From Physcomitrium patens (Eukaryota; Streptophyta; Bryopsida; Funariales; Funariaceae), in assembly GCF_000002425.4 (NCBI RefSeq), contig NC_037275.1, positions 6,825,777 through 6,889,776 of the forward strand: a stretch of DNA of 64,000 nucleotides, in the 5' to 3' direction. This document shows, in pieces, positions 51,061 through 62,850 of this stretch; position 1 is the first letter of the stretch; each line of letters begins with the position of its first letter. Under the pieces are notes generated by a model that was not told the origin of the DNA, made no database searches, and saw nothing but the letters and a program-made list of their open reading frames with translations. Made by a program: the position numbers and the translations under genes.

Positions 51061-52867
51061 ATGCTTCCTGGTGTACCCACTAAACATGACGCAGACGCGC
51101 GTCAAGATTAGAGACCCGGCACGCATCTTTTCCAGAGTCAGAGGGAAGGGAGACAGTGGACGAACGAGCAGGCAAACGAACAAACGAACGAACTAACGCA
51201 TGAATGAATGAGATGAAGGATGAACTTATGGATGGATGAAGAAGGGGCCGAAGACACGAGGCCAGCCAGCCAGGGTTAGGGTGTGGGCAACAAACAGTGA
51301 GCGAGAGAGGGAGCGAGGGAGCGAGGGAAGGAGTCGGGGAAGCGGGGGAAGAAGAGAGAGGTCTTTCTTTCTCTGTTTCTGTCTGTTTGCTCTCTCCCTC
51401 TCACTCACTCACGCACTTTCTTCATTCCATTCGATCCTGCGTGATGCTGTGTTTTCAACGATCGCTCGTCGTCGTCGTCGTTGTCGTCGTCCCCGTCGTG
51501 TCTCGTGCACATTCGCCACCTCCGCCGTCTCCGGCTTCGCCTTCCTCCGTCTTTCTCCTCCTCCGCTTCGGGACTTCTCTCTCACGCCAATTCTCTCACC
51601 CTCCAATTGCTCCCACCCCTCTCGCGAATTTGGGTAGCACCAGTGATCGGCGCTTGAGTGGTCGCGATTGCGAGTGAAACGCTGGTCGATCCCTGCCTTC
51701 ATGCGCTCTGACATTGATTTTTGGGCGTCGTAGTGTGGTTATTTTACTGCGAGTTGGAGTTCTTTGTGAGGGGTAGTTCGCGACGGTTAAGCATTCAATT
51801 CAGTTTGGGGTTGGATACCCTTATCTGGTTACAGGAGCGGTAGTTGGCTGTGGCTGTGGCGATTAATGTTGAGCTTCATCCAGGTGAGGACTGAACCGGT
51901 GTCGGTGTTCGTTTACTGTGGCCAACTAGCATCCCCTTAGAGTGGTTTCGCAGTGTTTGCAAGTTCATGGATGTTGTGTGCGTGGAAAGTAGCGGAGCAC
52001 TAGTCTGCGTTTCTGATTTGATCGTGGAGTCGGAAGCTTCTGTGCATGAATGTTTTTTAGAGACTGAAATTATCATGAGATCTACTGCAGTAATATCGTA
52101 GTTAGGATGTATCAATCTTACAATTGAAGCGTTTCACAGGAAGCAGATGTATGTTAGTATTTTGTGGCTGTCCCGTCGACCTTAGCGGGTTTCAAGACGA
52201 TTTTTCGATTACATTGGAAGTCTAAGAACAAATTGTGGGATTCCCACCTACTGATAATCTGCTTGAGAAGCTTACCGTTTCAATGATTTTAATTTTTCCA
52301 GATGATGAAGCTTTGTATACTCACAGTATTGTTTCTTTAGTGCCTCTTCTAGAGTTGGTTACTTCCATCATATGTGGCACCTCTGTGAAAAGGTTTAATC
52401 TCATATACTATGTTGGTGAAGTTATGACATTCCAAGAGCTCGATCAATTTTCTGGGTTCATAGATGTACTACGATTTTAATCTATGTTTTTATGTAATTT
52501 AGTGCAGAACCCTGTGAGACGTTCGTTTTCTGCAACGTTACAGCGAAGCTTTTCCTGAGTCGGAATGAATGCTTGCCCTCCCCTTCTTTTCTGATACTGT
52601 AATCATCCCCACTACGGACATGAAATGTATTCCTTCTTGGAGACATCATCATGGTCAATACATGCCTATTAAACGCACAGATAGTTCAAGCGATTGCACA
52701 GTTTCACCCGTCATTCAAACCTGTCGCAAGATACTGTGCACAGTAAGACCTGGCGATTGAGAAACTCTTTTATTCCCCTTCATCATCAATATGTAGACTT
52801 GGCTACAGCAGCAATTGTATGCAATCTAGTCAAACTTTTGTGCCTCTGCGAGATCTCGTAAAGCGCC
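51061..52867 (+). promoter_or_regulatory. Promoter and long leader of the transposase-derived gene
   Basis: Composition changes sharply at about 51,060 from AT-rich to mixed and GC-rich. The 51,350-51,600 stretch is pyrimidine-rich (CTCTCCCTCTCACTCACTC and repeated GTCGTC units), typical of plant core promoters and leaders. A good donor, CAG|GTGAGG at 51,880-51,888, and acceptor candidates near 52,140 and 52,795 suggest at least one intron in the leader. Overlapping open frames on both strands (51,226-51,714) reflect this composition and are not called. Confidence 0.5.
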
Positions 52868-54017
52868 ATGTCACAATTGAAGAAGACAGCTCGCCGTGGT
52901 TGTGTGATGGGAAGTTGGACGGAGGAGTCTATGAAAGAGGCTATTAAAGAGGTGAAAAAAGGCAACGACTCCATCCGCAAGATAGGAGACCGATATAAAA
53001 TCCCTCCATCCTCGATTCGCGATTGGATGAGTGGGAAGACCTCGTCCAAGAAGAAGGGTCCCCGAACAGTTCTTTCGAAGGAGGAGGAGGATGCTATAGT
53101 GGAATGGTGCTTGACAAACCAGCAGATGAGTCGTGGAATTACCTTTTACATGCTGCGAAAGAAAGTTGCAGATGTTTGCCAGGGACGAGAGACTCCATTC
53201 AAAGATGGTGTTCCTGGCAAAAGATGGCTGGAATGGTTTCGAAAACGACACCCGAGGGTAGTGATTGAGCCAGCTCATGCATTGAAAGGAAAAAAAAGAC
53301 CTGAATCGGAAAGGGAAGTCTTGACGGCTAAAAGAAAAGAGTTCAGTCCTTCACGACTGCTGGTAGCTTCGGACAGAGATATATTGTCGCAGGAATTTGT
53401 TGATCGAAGTATTCTTGGCGCCGTGTTGGGTGATAGTTCCGGGCTGGACGATCACGAGTCTCACGTGATTCTGACACAGACTCTCACTAAAATAGAGGAA
53501 GAGGAGCGTACACTGGTAGCAGCGTCTGGTCCGACCAAAGGCAAGCTTTTATTTCTTCATTTTCGTCATGATATTTGTGGATATCTCTCACTCAAGCTCC
53601 TCCATCGAGGATTTTTAATCGGCTTCATTTCCTAACCATGGCAATTAACTGTGGGCTGTTGATTATTAGAGTCGCATCCAGTTTTGTAAACCGTTATCAA
53701 ATTTCTTCAAATATCTCGACTTTAGACACAACACGCCTACGGCGATGTTCTCTCAATTGAGTTCTGTAGTGAACTCTTAATTTTTTGTAGATAAGGGACA
53801 TTTGAAGGGCTAGCTTCCATGATTTTCGAAGATAGGTAGGTTGTATACTTATCCTACATTTTAAAGATTTCTGCATTCACTGTTTGTAGGTCATGAAGAT
53901 GACACGATGAGCAGCTTTGGCGGACAAAATGACAGTTGCGTGGATTGCACGCCCTTTGGTACAAATCAGGAGAAGAATGATGTCTCTGAAAGCCCAGCTG
54001 AAAAATCGATGAGCTAA
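52868..54017 (+). CDS. Transposase-derived DNA-binding protein (HTH_psq plus CENP-B/Tc5-type HTH)
   Basis: Two exons, 52,868-53,540 and 53,890-54,017, encode 266 residues. A psq-type helix-turn-helix spans about residues 15-56 (SWTEESMKEAIKEV to IRDWMSG). A CENP-B/Tc5-type HTH spans about 64-131, beginning GPRTVLSKEEE and ending PGKRWLEWFRKRHP. This pair is the DNA-binding half of pogo-like transposases and of CENP-B. The catalytic DDE domain is absent; instead there is a basic linker and a short acidic, Ser-rich tail. Together with intact frame, splicing and a normal leader this fits a domesticated, probably nuclear DNA-binding protein. The intron has an unusual GC donor (AAAG|GCAAGC) with a normal TTTGTAG acceptor and is phase 1. 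Reading through it would give a 255-residue form with a hydrophobic tail. An unrecognised further exon or a solo transposon remnant are the alternatives. Confidence 0.88.
53541..53889 (+). other. GC-AG intron
   Basis: 349 bases, donor GCAAGC after AAAG and acceptor TTTGTAG. No equally good GT donor fits the reading frame. The non-canonical GC donor otherwise matches the U1-pairing consensus well. GC-AG introns are a small minority class in plants and are often alternatively spliced. Confidence 0.75.
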
Positions 54018-55185
54018 TGAGAAGCAAACACATAATACAGGAGCAAGCTGTCTGTTTAGGTGCCCATCAATGTGGACGTCCTGTGCAGCCTTGTGCAGCC
54101 CCAGGATGCGTTGGTGGATGAGAAGTTAAATCCCTCTTCGACCACGCTAGTACTGTTAGCATCCTTGACCTCTGAGTTGCCAAATGTTACTTCATCAAAA
54201 GAGTCTCTACGAAAGTGAAATTCTCTGTGCGCGATAAAATCCACGCCGTGGTTGCTTCGAGAGTCCCAGAACTGTTGGTTGCGGCTACATTCTGGGGGCA
54301 TTCACGCCACTTAGATTACATTTTTCAGATAATACATTGACATATTACGATGTTGCGTGCACATCATCATGGCAAAGGTGTGATTGACAGAACCGTTTTG
54401 GGGACTAAAATCTTCGCGGGAAAGATTATGGTATACATCGTGGGTGTATGGGCAGCATGATGTAGGGTAGAACTTGATCTATCAGTACTGCAAAGACGCT
54501 GTTGCCAAATATGTTGTGCCACATTATAAACTGGTGAGATCAATAAATGCAGTGATCCAGAACCACTCTATATTTACGTATTAATTGGCATGTTCACAAC
54601 AGCTGAAGATCGTACTACTGCCATAAAGATTGTCAACCGATACAAAGGAAAGATCAAACACAAGACCGAAAGATACTTCACAAGACATTATTAAAATCAT
54701 TCGATTAAGTGTAAACAGATACAGTCCGAAATGCCATTCTTGCAATAATATACAGAGTTTACCGGCTTATACTTTAGTCGTGACTCATTCCTAAACGACT
54801 TTGTCCAGCCACATCTTAACAGTATTAATCGCCTACATCAAGGGTTCCACTGAAATATGCTTGCGGTTTTGTCACCATAATGGACCACACACGGAATCGG
54901 CTCCAACAACAACCTTAAAGAATCAATCAATCGTTCCTTAAAGTGGGTGTACTTTTACTGACCTAAGTGAAATCACACCACTTCTTTGAGGAGTTAGAGT
55001 TCTGCTAACTAAATATGCAAAAGCGAACCGCATCAACCACCGACTGGAAGCTCAGATCCTGGACCTTGTTCTGTGCACAAGAATGACTTTGCCGCACACT
55101 AAGGTGTCTCTTGCGACACACACAGCTGCAAAATTTTATAAATTATCTGGAGCTTGAAGTAGCTGGCTGATGCAGCTCTAGACTT
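54018..55185. other. Convergent intergenic region
   Basis: Between the stop codons of the transposase-derived gene (+) and the 273-residue gene (-). It should hold both 3' untranslated regions. No DDE catalytic remnant or other exon was found here on either strand. Confidence 0.6.
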
Positions 55186-56362
55186 TCATGCATGCAACTT
55201 GGTGCTTGCTGTCGGGTAGCTCACACAACCGCGGATGTACCATGTTGCATTGTACTGTTCCCATAGGACAACCTGGTTTCCCTCTTCAACCACTTCACCC
55301 TGGATTGGAAAAGAAAAAAACAAAAGTTTAAACAGCTGATGTTTGACACTCTACTTTAACACACATGTACGTTGTATTTGAAGTGATACGACTTCTTTAG
55401 AGGAGATCCAGCTAGCACATTTGGTTTTGTGATGAGTACAGTACTAAAAGCCCCACGCTTTCAAACTCAAAAGTGACAAGATGCTCGGTTCAGAGGGAGG
55501 AGGGTTGTACGCACCCTTCGATTGCAGAGAACATAGCTGTCTTCTTCCAGTACTACAGGTCTTGAGCTCCGGAGACTGTCAATTCCATTTTCGCCTCTAC
55601 TTTGGTAGAAAAAGTCCAAAGCGGTTTGAACCCGCGCCCTGTCTCTGGACTGAAGCTGCCCCCAGTAGCCATCCTGGTCGATGCTGGTTCCTAGCTCGCC
55701 AGTAGATGAGAGCTGCGTGATCCTGTTGATTCTCACCTCCATTGAAAGATTTCTCGATATGAGGGATTTAAGATCCTCAGAAACCTGAGCGTCCCTCACA
55801 CCGTTAACTTTCTGATACCTCCATCTCACTTGGTCAGCACAGATGGCAAGCATAGCCTCCAAATCCCCAAATCTGGACAGCGCTTCGTCGAATAGCTGCC
55901 ACCGCACTTCCAGGTGACGCATAACCGCCTGCCATGCCTCCCTCCACCGTCAGAAAGATGAAACTTAAAAACAATGTTGACGACCTAAACTGCTCTACAC
56001 GTAATGACTGAGACAGCAGCAATCCAGCACTAGTCACAGTTTTGCAGGGAGAAAAAGCACCACCTCACCTGTAATTCCATGCGAACATTCCAGTCCACAT
56101 CGTTGCTGCCGGTGTCCAGGTTGCTGTTGTAGAAATTCTCCTCATCCACGTCGGCAGATGTGTTGTCTTCGTCGATGTCAACTGACTGCTGAAAGCAAGG
56201 CCGGGAGCAAAACAGGAACCGGAGTAGACCACTACTGGCTTTAGGTCGATGAAGATTGTACGAGTGGTGACCAAACGTATCGTTCGTGATGTTGTTCTTG
56301 CCCGGAGGCGGAAGGCGATAGGTAGTGAAGTTGGCACTCGGACTCATCGGCTTCACACCCAT
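55186..56362 (-). CDS. Unrecognised 273-residue protein, three exons
   Basis: Exons in transcript order are 56,362-56,069, 55,928-55,515 and 55,299-55,186, all joined in phase 0 with good donors and acceptors. The N-terminal third is polar, with a short basic, Cys-containing patch (LLRFLFCSRPCF) and then an acidic stretch (VDIDEDNTSADVDEEN). The middle part (about 90-236) is helical and charged, with regular hydrophobic spacing (EVRWQLFDEALSRFGDLEAM and onward). The C terminus, GEVVEEGNQVVLWEQYNATW followed by YIRGC, looks like a small folded beta unit. I do not recognise the family and assign no function. There is no signal peptide or membrane segment. The start is the first ATG of the frame; upstream sequence AGGGCAAAAATGG may follow a leader intron. 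Confidence 0.72.
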
Positions 56363-58000
56363 TTTTGCCCTCTATAAGCACAAACACACAGAGGCGGAGA
56401 GTAAGAACAGGGCATATTTGGGTTTTCCCTGCGTGATCAGATCCCTGAACTTAAATTTTATGCCTCGTCATTATGACTAAATTAATTACATACCGAACTG
56501 ACCCACCGTGAGACGAAGTTTTCACGTGTAAGTAATCAAAGATAGTGAGGTGGCTTCGAATCTAGACAAGGAAGCTGAGAGCGCAACGGACTGTTCAACA
56601 CGCAGGCGCCTTTACCACTCTAATACGACATCTCAACTTCGGCACACAATGCAATCCTGTATTTATCAACTTCACCAAGTCTCTAGACTGCTCAAGTTCC
56701 AAACTGTTCCAGTGGAAACAAATGAGAATTTGGGAAGTCCTAAGCCATACTGCTGATGTCCGCATTGGGAGCGAACTAACTAATCCAGTGCATGACTTGA
56801 AATAACTACGCCAGGACGATCACAGCTCGTATCACGTACTCAAAAACACCAATTCTAGTTCCTAATTATCTACCACAGTCAAGCTATCCCTTCCCCGTGG
56901 CTTGGAAAGCAGGGATTGACGAGCAGATTCAAATGCCTCAAGCAATGCCAACATCTACGTCTACAGGGCACCGCTACACATCGGAACGAGTAAGGGAGAA
57001 AACGTCTCGAGATTCGTTTCAATCTTGCGCTCTCTAAAATCCTGTACACATGCCTTCGCATAGCGCCTTCTATCACTACTTGGAATTCCCAGCTCTCGGT
57101 CACAACCTGAATAAATTTATAACCGTCGGAGGCACCAAACTCGTAGATTACACCCCAGGAAGACCCGATTTCTACGGATTCTGAATCACTCGCACCGCAA
57201 CAGCACCTCGACAACCTGAACACAAACAGACCATGACAGTAGCTCGGAGCACTCATACAAACGCACCCCTTAAGTCTCGTCAAGGATTTGGTGAACGCTG
57301 CAAAACAGGCTGCAGTAGATGGCCTCAACTACCACCGCACCATTGTTTTATTGTTTTTTTTGTGTGTTTGTTCGTTTGTTTTTGCTCAATTGCGCCAACC
57401 TTTGCAAAACAGTCAACCGCACCTACAATCGAAACCCCGGCAGCTCCTCTCCCCTGAACAAAAGCTAAACCCTGACATACAAATCCAATCTAAGATGAAG
57501 AAGCATGAGGTTGTAGGCTACTGATCACGGAGTAAGGCGCAGTAGTGGAGTGCCTATGATGAGGAATGAGCAGCGGCCCTGACAGGCAGGCGGGCATATC
57601 CAGAATAGAAGTAACATTTGAGCCTGACAGGGCGATGCGGATACAGCAGCCTCTCAACTGCGACAAAACTAAGCACCCTGTGCGCCTGCAGGGGGGGGGG
57701 TATAAATATAGAGCGCGGGGCATGTGTGCCATTACTGCGTGCGTTGCGAGCTTCACTTGCTGCTGGCCTTGGAACTCGGAGAAAGCCTCGGAGGGACGGG
57801 CCGAGCCGGGTGGGTTCGGATCCCCCCCCCCTCCCGTCCCTTTCCGTGCTATCTTCCCCCAGACATTTCCATTCTCCATACCTTTTACTTTTCCATTCTC
57901 CAGCTATGGGACTTGTACCCCCTGTCAAGCAATATTTTTGACGTGCCGTATGATGCTTTCTATCTAATTTGGACATACCCAAAGAATGTAACCAACCAAA
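56363..58000 (-). promoter_or_regulatory. Upstream region of the 273-residue gene
   Basis: GC-richer DNA with many overlapping open frames on both strands (for example 56,879-57,328 and 57,490-57,982), none with recognisable similarity. It probably holds leader and promoter sequence. It includes a G10 run abutting a TATA-like box (57,691-57,710) and a C10 run at 57,822-57,831. Confidence 0.45.
57701..57710 (+). promoter_or_regulatory. TATA-like box next to a G10 run
   Basis: TATAAATATA directly follows ten G residues (57,691-57,700) and precedes GAGCGCGGGG. It matches the TATAWAW consensus on the plus strand. No plus-strand gene is supported downstream, so it may belong to a non-coding or divergent transcript, or be chance. 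Confidence 0.35.
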
Positions 58001-58340
58001 ATTATGTTATATTAAATGTTAAACAATTCTGAAATGTGATCATGTTTAGCATTTGTCACTTTTTTCCTTTTTCTTTTTCTTTTTTCTTCCTTGCATATGT
58101 TGTGACAGGTCGTGTTGAAATCTTAACTAGAGATATTGAAAAGCCTTTAAACGTACAAATACGAGTAAAAAGCAAAAAAAAAATGTACAAATGGTTAAAT
58201 TGCTGAATAATGCAGTGAAAAAGTACATGTCTCGCATCCGATTGTCTCTCAATTGATGTTAATTTGTCGAGGTTCTCTAGACACAGTTGAGAATTGATTA
58301 ACGAAGCAACAAGGTCCTTTAAAGGAAGGGGGTGTTTCAA
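58000..58340. other. AT-rich intergenic DNA
   Basis: No gene or repeat was recognised. It marks the return from the gene island to AT-rich sequence. Confidence 0.5.
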
Positions 58341-58990
58341 ACCACGCCACATTCTATGTTAGACGGGGAACTTTGTCCCAAGCAGGGACAAGAAGGGCCA
58401 TGTCAAAAAGTAAAAAGGAGTCCCCCTTTTTTATATTAAAAAAGGGGGGAGGTGGGGTGGTTGAGGATCCAATTGAAGGCCGAAAGAGGGCTGAACAAGG
58501 AGGCCCATTTGTCCAATTGGGGAGGCTTGAACCCCCCCCCCTCCAAAGGGGATTCTCAAAGCAAAAGGCTCCTTCATATAGCTTTTGCCTTTTCTCAATA
58601 GCTCTTTAGAGCATGTTTTAAAAGCCCTGGAATCCTGCTTCACTGGCACCAAATATGCTAACCCGTGCTCATCCTCACTGCCCGGTTTCTGCTTTAGGTG
58701 CCAGCGTATTCCAATAAGCTGTACGGGCTGGAATTGGGGGCAGGCCCCACTATATTTCTGCTCTGCCACCCTGCCCTCTCCTGCCCAATCTCGCACTGCC
58801 CAAACTCAAATCTTCGGTCCCTTTGTTTATATTAAACAAACACTTTGCTAATTTGGGTGAGAGTGGACAAGGCGTCTTACATTAGTTTTGAAGCTGCGGG
58901 CAGTGATTTGGTTAACTCCTCCACAACTTTTTTTTGGGGGGGTAGGATCTGCCCGGAAGTTAACCGGCTCATTAAGGCCTACTTTGTCAT
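58340..58990. other. GC-richer island with G and C homopolymers, possible repeat
   Basis: An island within AT-rich DNA, with a C10 run at 58,532-58,541 and several G6-G7 runs. Open frames on both strands are unsupported. The isolated composition suggests inserted DNA, perhaps a non-autonomous element, but no terminal repeats or target duplication were confirmed. Confidence 0.35.
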
Positions 58991-59310
58991 TTATACTTGG
59001 GAAGGACAAAAGTGGCATCATTTTTATTTTTATTTTTATTTAATATTTTCTGCTAGTTAAAATTATTACTGTGAGTAATTACACCATGATGTCAAAATTT
59101 AAAAGAGGTATTTGGGCTTATTCATTACAAGTTGTTAAGAAAATTTCGTGAAGAAATAGATAAGTAATATGTATCCCTTTTTTTAATACTTCCTCACTTC
59201 CTCCCTCAACTCTTTGCTCTGCAGTCATGTGTTGATCCATTTTTCGCCAATCAATGCTCTCTGCTTTCAACAAGATAGATTATGTCTGTATTTGTGTATG
59301 AATGTATGTG

Positions 59311-59345
<35 letters not shown>

Positions 59346-62300
59346 TTTATAGAAATTATTATTGTGATTTGCTTGTTGGTTACAGTTGGCTTCAGAATGT
59401 AAACATTAATTTTACCCTGTCCACACTAATTGGACTTCAATTATTTTATTCTCAAAAAAGAACTAAAAGTATTGCTAAGTTCCTGTTGATTTAATACCAA
59501 ATAATAATATTAATGTTAATAAGTTCCTTAATTACAAAATTCAGCAATTGATGTTGCGCTTGGTTAATCAGAAAATAAACAATGTTAGTGTTAAGTTGCA
59601 ACCGTCATTCAATCTCATTAATTTAGAGACGTCCAATTACACGCCATCCACAGCAAATTCCATTGATTTTTCTCATTTAATACACTCAAATACATACAGA
59701 CAATAATAAAATCAGTAAGAATAAATAATCACTTGCATGCATCAAAAAAATGCAACAAAAATAAACCTTCTTACACAAACCCATTTACTGTCAATTGGAA
59801 TGCTGCAACCACTGTCGAGCACCTCTTTTGTTTGAAGAGGATAAAATTTTCAAAACACAATAATATACAAACGAATTTGTTTCATTTTTTTAACCAGTGC
59901 AGTTTTAATTAGGATTTACAATCACGAGGAGAAGAAAAATTAGTTAACCAACATTGGTTACATAAACAAATTTTAAGTTGAATCTCATATGTCTAATCAT
60001 ACATTTTGTTAAATTTGAAAACTTTTTAGGGTCATTGTTCAAAGTTTCTGAGACACTGGAGAGAGTAGTTGAATGTAGCAAATTTAGAATGTGGAATGTG
60101 CCACGTCACAATGCCATGTCGCCAAACAGTTAAAGGGCCCTGGAATCCAGAAGCATTGGTCTGTGAGATGCGGACGGTTATAGGTGCTTCTTCCAATCAG
60201 GCATCTATGAGCGTGACCCATTAAATGTATGTTGTGTGATTTAACTACATACGGCGTCATCAACGGTTGGATGTGAGTATTTAGTAGAAACTTAAGAATG
60301 TGGGTCTGTTACTTTTTTATTTTTGTTATTCCATTACGTTGAATTGCGTTTCTCCTGTGTGGATAGGTATCTGAGTAAACGAAGTTAAAAAAATAATATT
60401 CTGTGACTGGGAAAAACCTGGAAATAGATTGTTGGTGTCAGTGGTTCCATGTTAGGGTAAGCACTATGCATTGAGCATTAAAAAATATATAATAAAATAA
60501 ATTAAAATTTATTTAGTGTTTTTGTTTGTGGTTATTACTAATTTTTTTGTAATTTGTGTAATACATTCTGCATTGGTAGCTGGGGTTTTAGTTTGATTGA
60601 TTTGTTTATTTCTCAGTGAAAGGAGCTGATGAGTAGGATAAATTCGTCAATGTATGTTGTATTATTTGGCCAGAAAAATAAAGATTTGGTCATATCATTG
60701 TATCAATTTATAAAACTCGATGAAACACTTTAACCACACTTTTTTTAGTTTGATAAATCAATAATTTTCGTTCATGACGTTGTTTCAATATTGAGTTTCT
60801 ACATGATTTGATTATTATTATTATTATTACAAAATAAAATATTAAAATATTACAATTATTTTTAGCGCATTCATTTGGAAAAAGTGCCACATAATTAAAA
60901 TGGACCAGTATCTTATTATCTGATCAAAATTACGTTTATATTGCCTGTAAATCAAACATTTATTTTTAAAAAATCTTCTTCTGCAACCAAAAGTTTGTGT
61001 GCGTAGCAGAAGTGAATAATTCTTGTATTTAAGTACAATTTACATGATCTTCATTTAGACTGTTTCCTATTATCTCTTAATGAAAATTAAGTTATCATTA
61101 TTAAAATTCATTCTATAAATCATGTTATTTTAATTTTATTATCTTGAAGCAAGAAAGTTTAAATTCATTTACATACAAACAAACTAAAAAATTAAGATCT
61201 GGAATGACTTTAAATTTTTTGAAGCATGGCAGGTTGTGAAATTTTGATCTCAGCATGAAGACTGCTGGCATGGAGATAAATGCAAAAAAAATCAACATCA
61301 TATATTGAATCATTATTGGATAGTGTGTAAGATATTTCTGTAAACCAGTTATTGTAATGAATTTATGAAGAGGCTAGTCGGCATGTATTTTTAAAGCCTT
61401 CCACTTTAAGATCAACATTTTTTTATTTTTAATTCTTGTCGTTATGGTGATTATAAAGGTCTTGGAGAATTTGTAACCAACAAATTTATTTACAGTATTT
61501 CGATAGTTTTTGTTCATATACCTATCTGTATGTTATTATTATTCTTATTATTATTACTACTACGGAACCCTTCAGTTCATGTGGATGTCAGTTTCAATGA
61601 TAACCATTACATTTTCAAAGAATTAAATTATTCATGAATTTTTTACATGTGTATACATGTATTTAGCAAGAGAGGAGTGGGGTTTATTGACCAAAACATC
61701 AAATCAAATGAAAGTATACATTTATTGTTTTTACATAGTTATAGAAAGCAGCATAAATGTAGTATGAATATATTGAAGACTTTCATTAATTTTCTAGGTT
61801 TTGAGTTGTAATCAGAATTTGAGTATAATCCTTGTTATGCACAAGAATGATTTTAACCATGTACACCGTCAATTAATTATATTTATGCATAATTTCAAAT
61901 TTATTTAAATTCTGTAATACCTACATATTTTAAAAGAAATACTTTTCACATGCCAAATTTTTATTTAGAAATTATTCCACCTACAAACATCATAATTATC
62001 CTTGTGAGATTGAAATTATCCACATTAGAATTTGAAATTTACATCTAACCATGAGTACTCAGGTGGGGGTTAAAAAAAATACATATTTTGAGAAACAAAG
62101 TCTGATTATAGTCAAGAGTCCTATAATTGGTTAAATTTAAGTATTGTTTTAAAACTTATACTTTTACAAGTTTCTATTTACAAAAAGAATTCATAATAAT
62201 AACTAATAATATAGAATGTCATCATTATTTATTTATTTGTATTTTAAGATAAATACTTATTATTTAAAAATTATGTCTTTTAATAATCTTGTACCTTGTC

Positions 62301-62397
62301 TTGTTTTTTTTAACCAGTAATGTATCATGTAATAGTTATACTTTGTGTATAAAGCTCTATTCCCATAGGTATTTTAAATATTATTTTGACTTACATC

Positions 62398-62433
<36 letters not shown>

Positions 62434-62850
62434 ATGTGTTTATCATAATCTTAAGTAAAAAAAACCACATGTAATGTTGGAAATCTAGTTTTCTTTTATC
62501 AAAATTTAGCTGTGTTATTCTTCTCAACAATTTGTACCTGCCACTTGTAACATTTCTACACTAAGAATTCTTTAAGATAAAAGAAATATTTCAGCAGTTT
62601 TTGCCATAACTTCTCAAACATTTGTAAAAATACTTTGTTAGGGTGCATTTAATAAATAAAAACACACATGACTACACTATTTTTGTTATTCAGAAAATGA
62701 ATGCATTGTGACTTATCTCATTGCTAGTGACCTCTTGGCTAACCTTTTGAAGTGTAATGCCAACTAAGAAAAAGCTTCTCAATTTCAACAAATCACAAAC
62801 TTAGAAAATTGTAATCTCACTTTTTTCGGATACATAAAAAACCCTCTTTT
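58990..62850. other. AT-rich intergenic DNA
   Basis: No exon, RNA gene or transposon domain was recognised. (TA)n runs lie at 59,312-59,341 and 62,398-62,420. A less AT-rich patch at about 60,050-60,270 contains a CCACGTCA element but no coding evidence. Confidence 0.6.

Noticed and set aside
51226-51714. Several open frames over the pyrimidine-rich stretch
   Set aside because: Simple CTC/GTC repeats produce Ser/Arg- or Val-rich frames on both strands. The region is better read as a leader.
55615-55640. tRNA T-arm-like sequence GGTTTGAACC
   Set aside because: It is inside a coding exon of the 273-residue gene, and no acceptor stem, D-arm or anticodon arm could be built around it.
56879-57328. 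Minus-strand open frame of 149 residues upstream of the 273-residue gene
   Set aside because: Cys/Arg-rich composition without similarity and without a phase-compatible link to the gene. It is more likely leader or promoter sequence.
57490-57982. Overlapping open frames on both strands of 100-140 residues
   Set aside because: Low-complexity, GC-rich sequence gives open frames in several phases at once. None has a recognisable domain or splice context.
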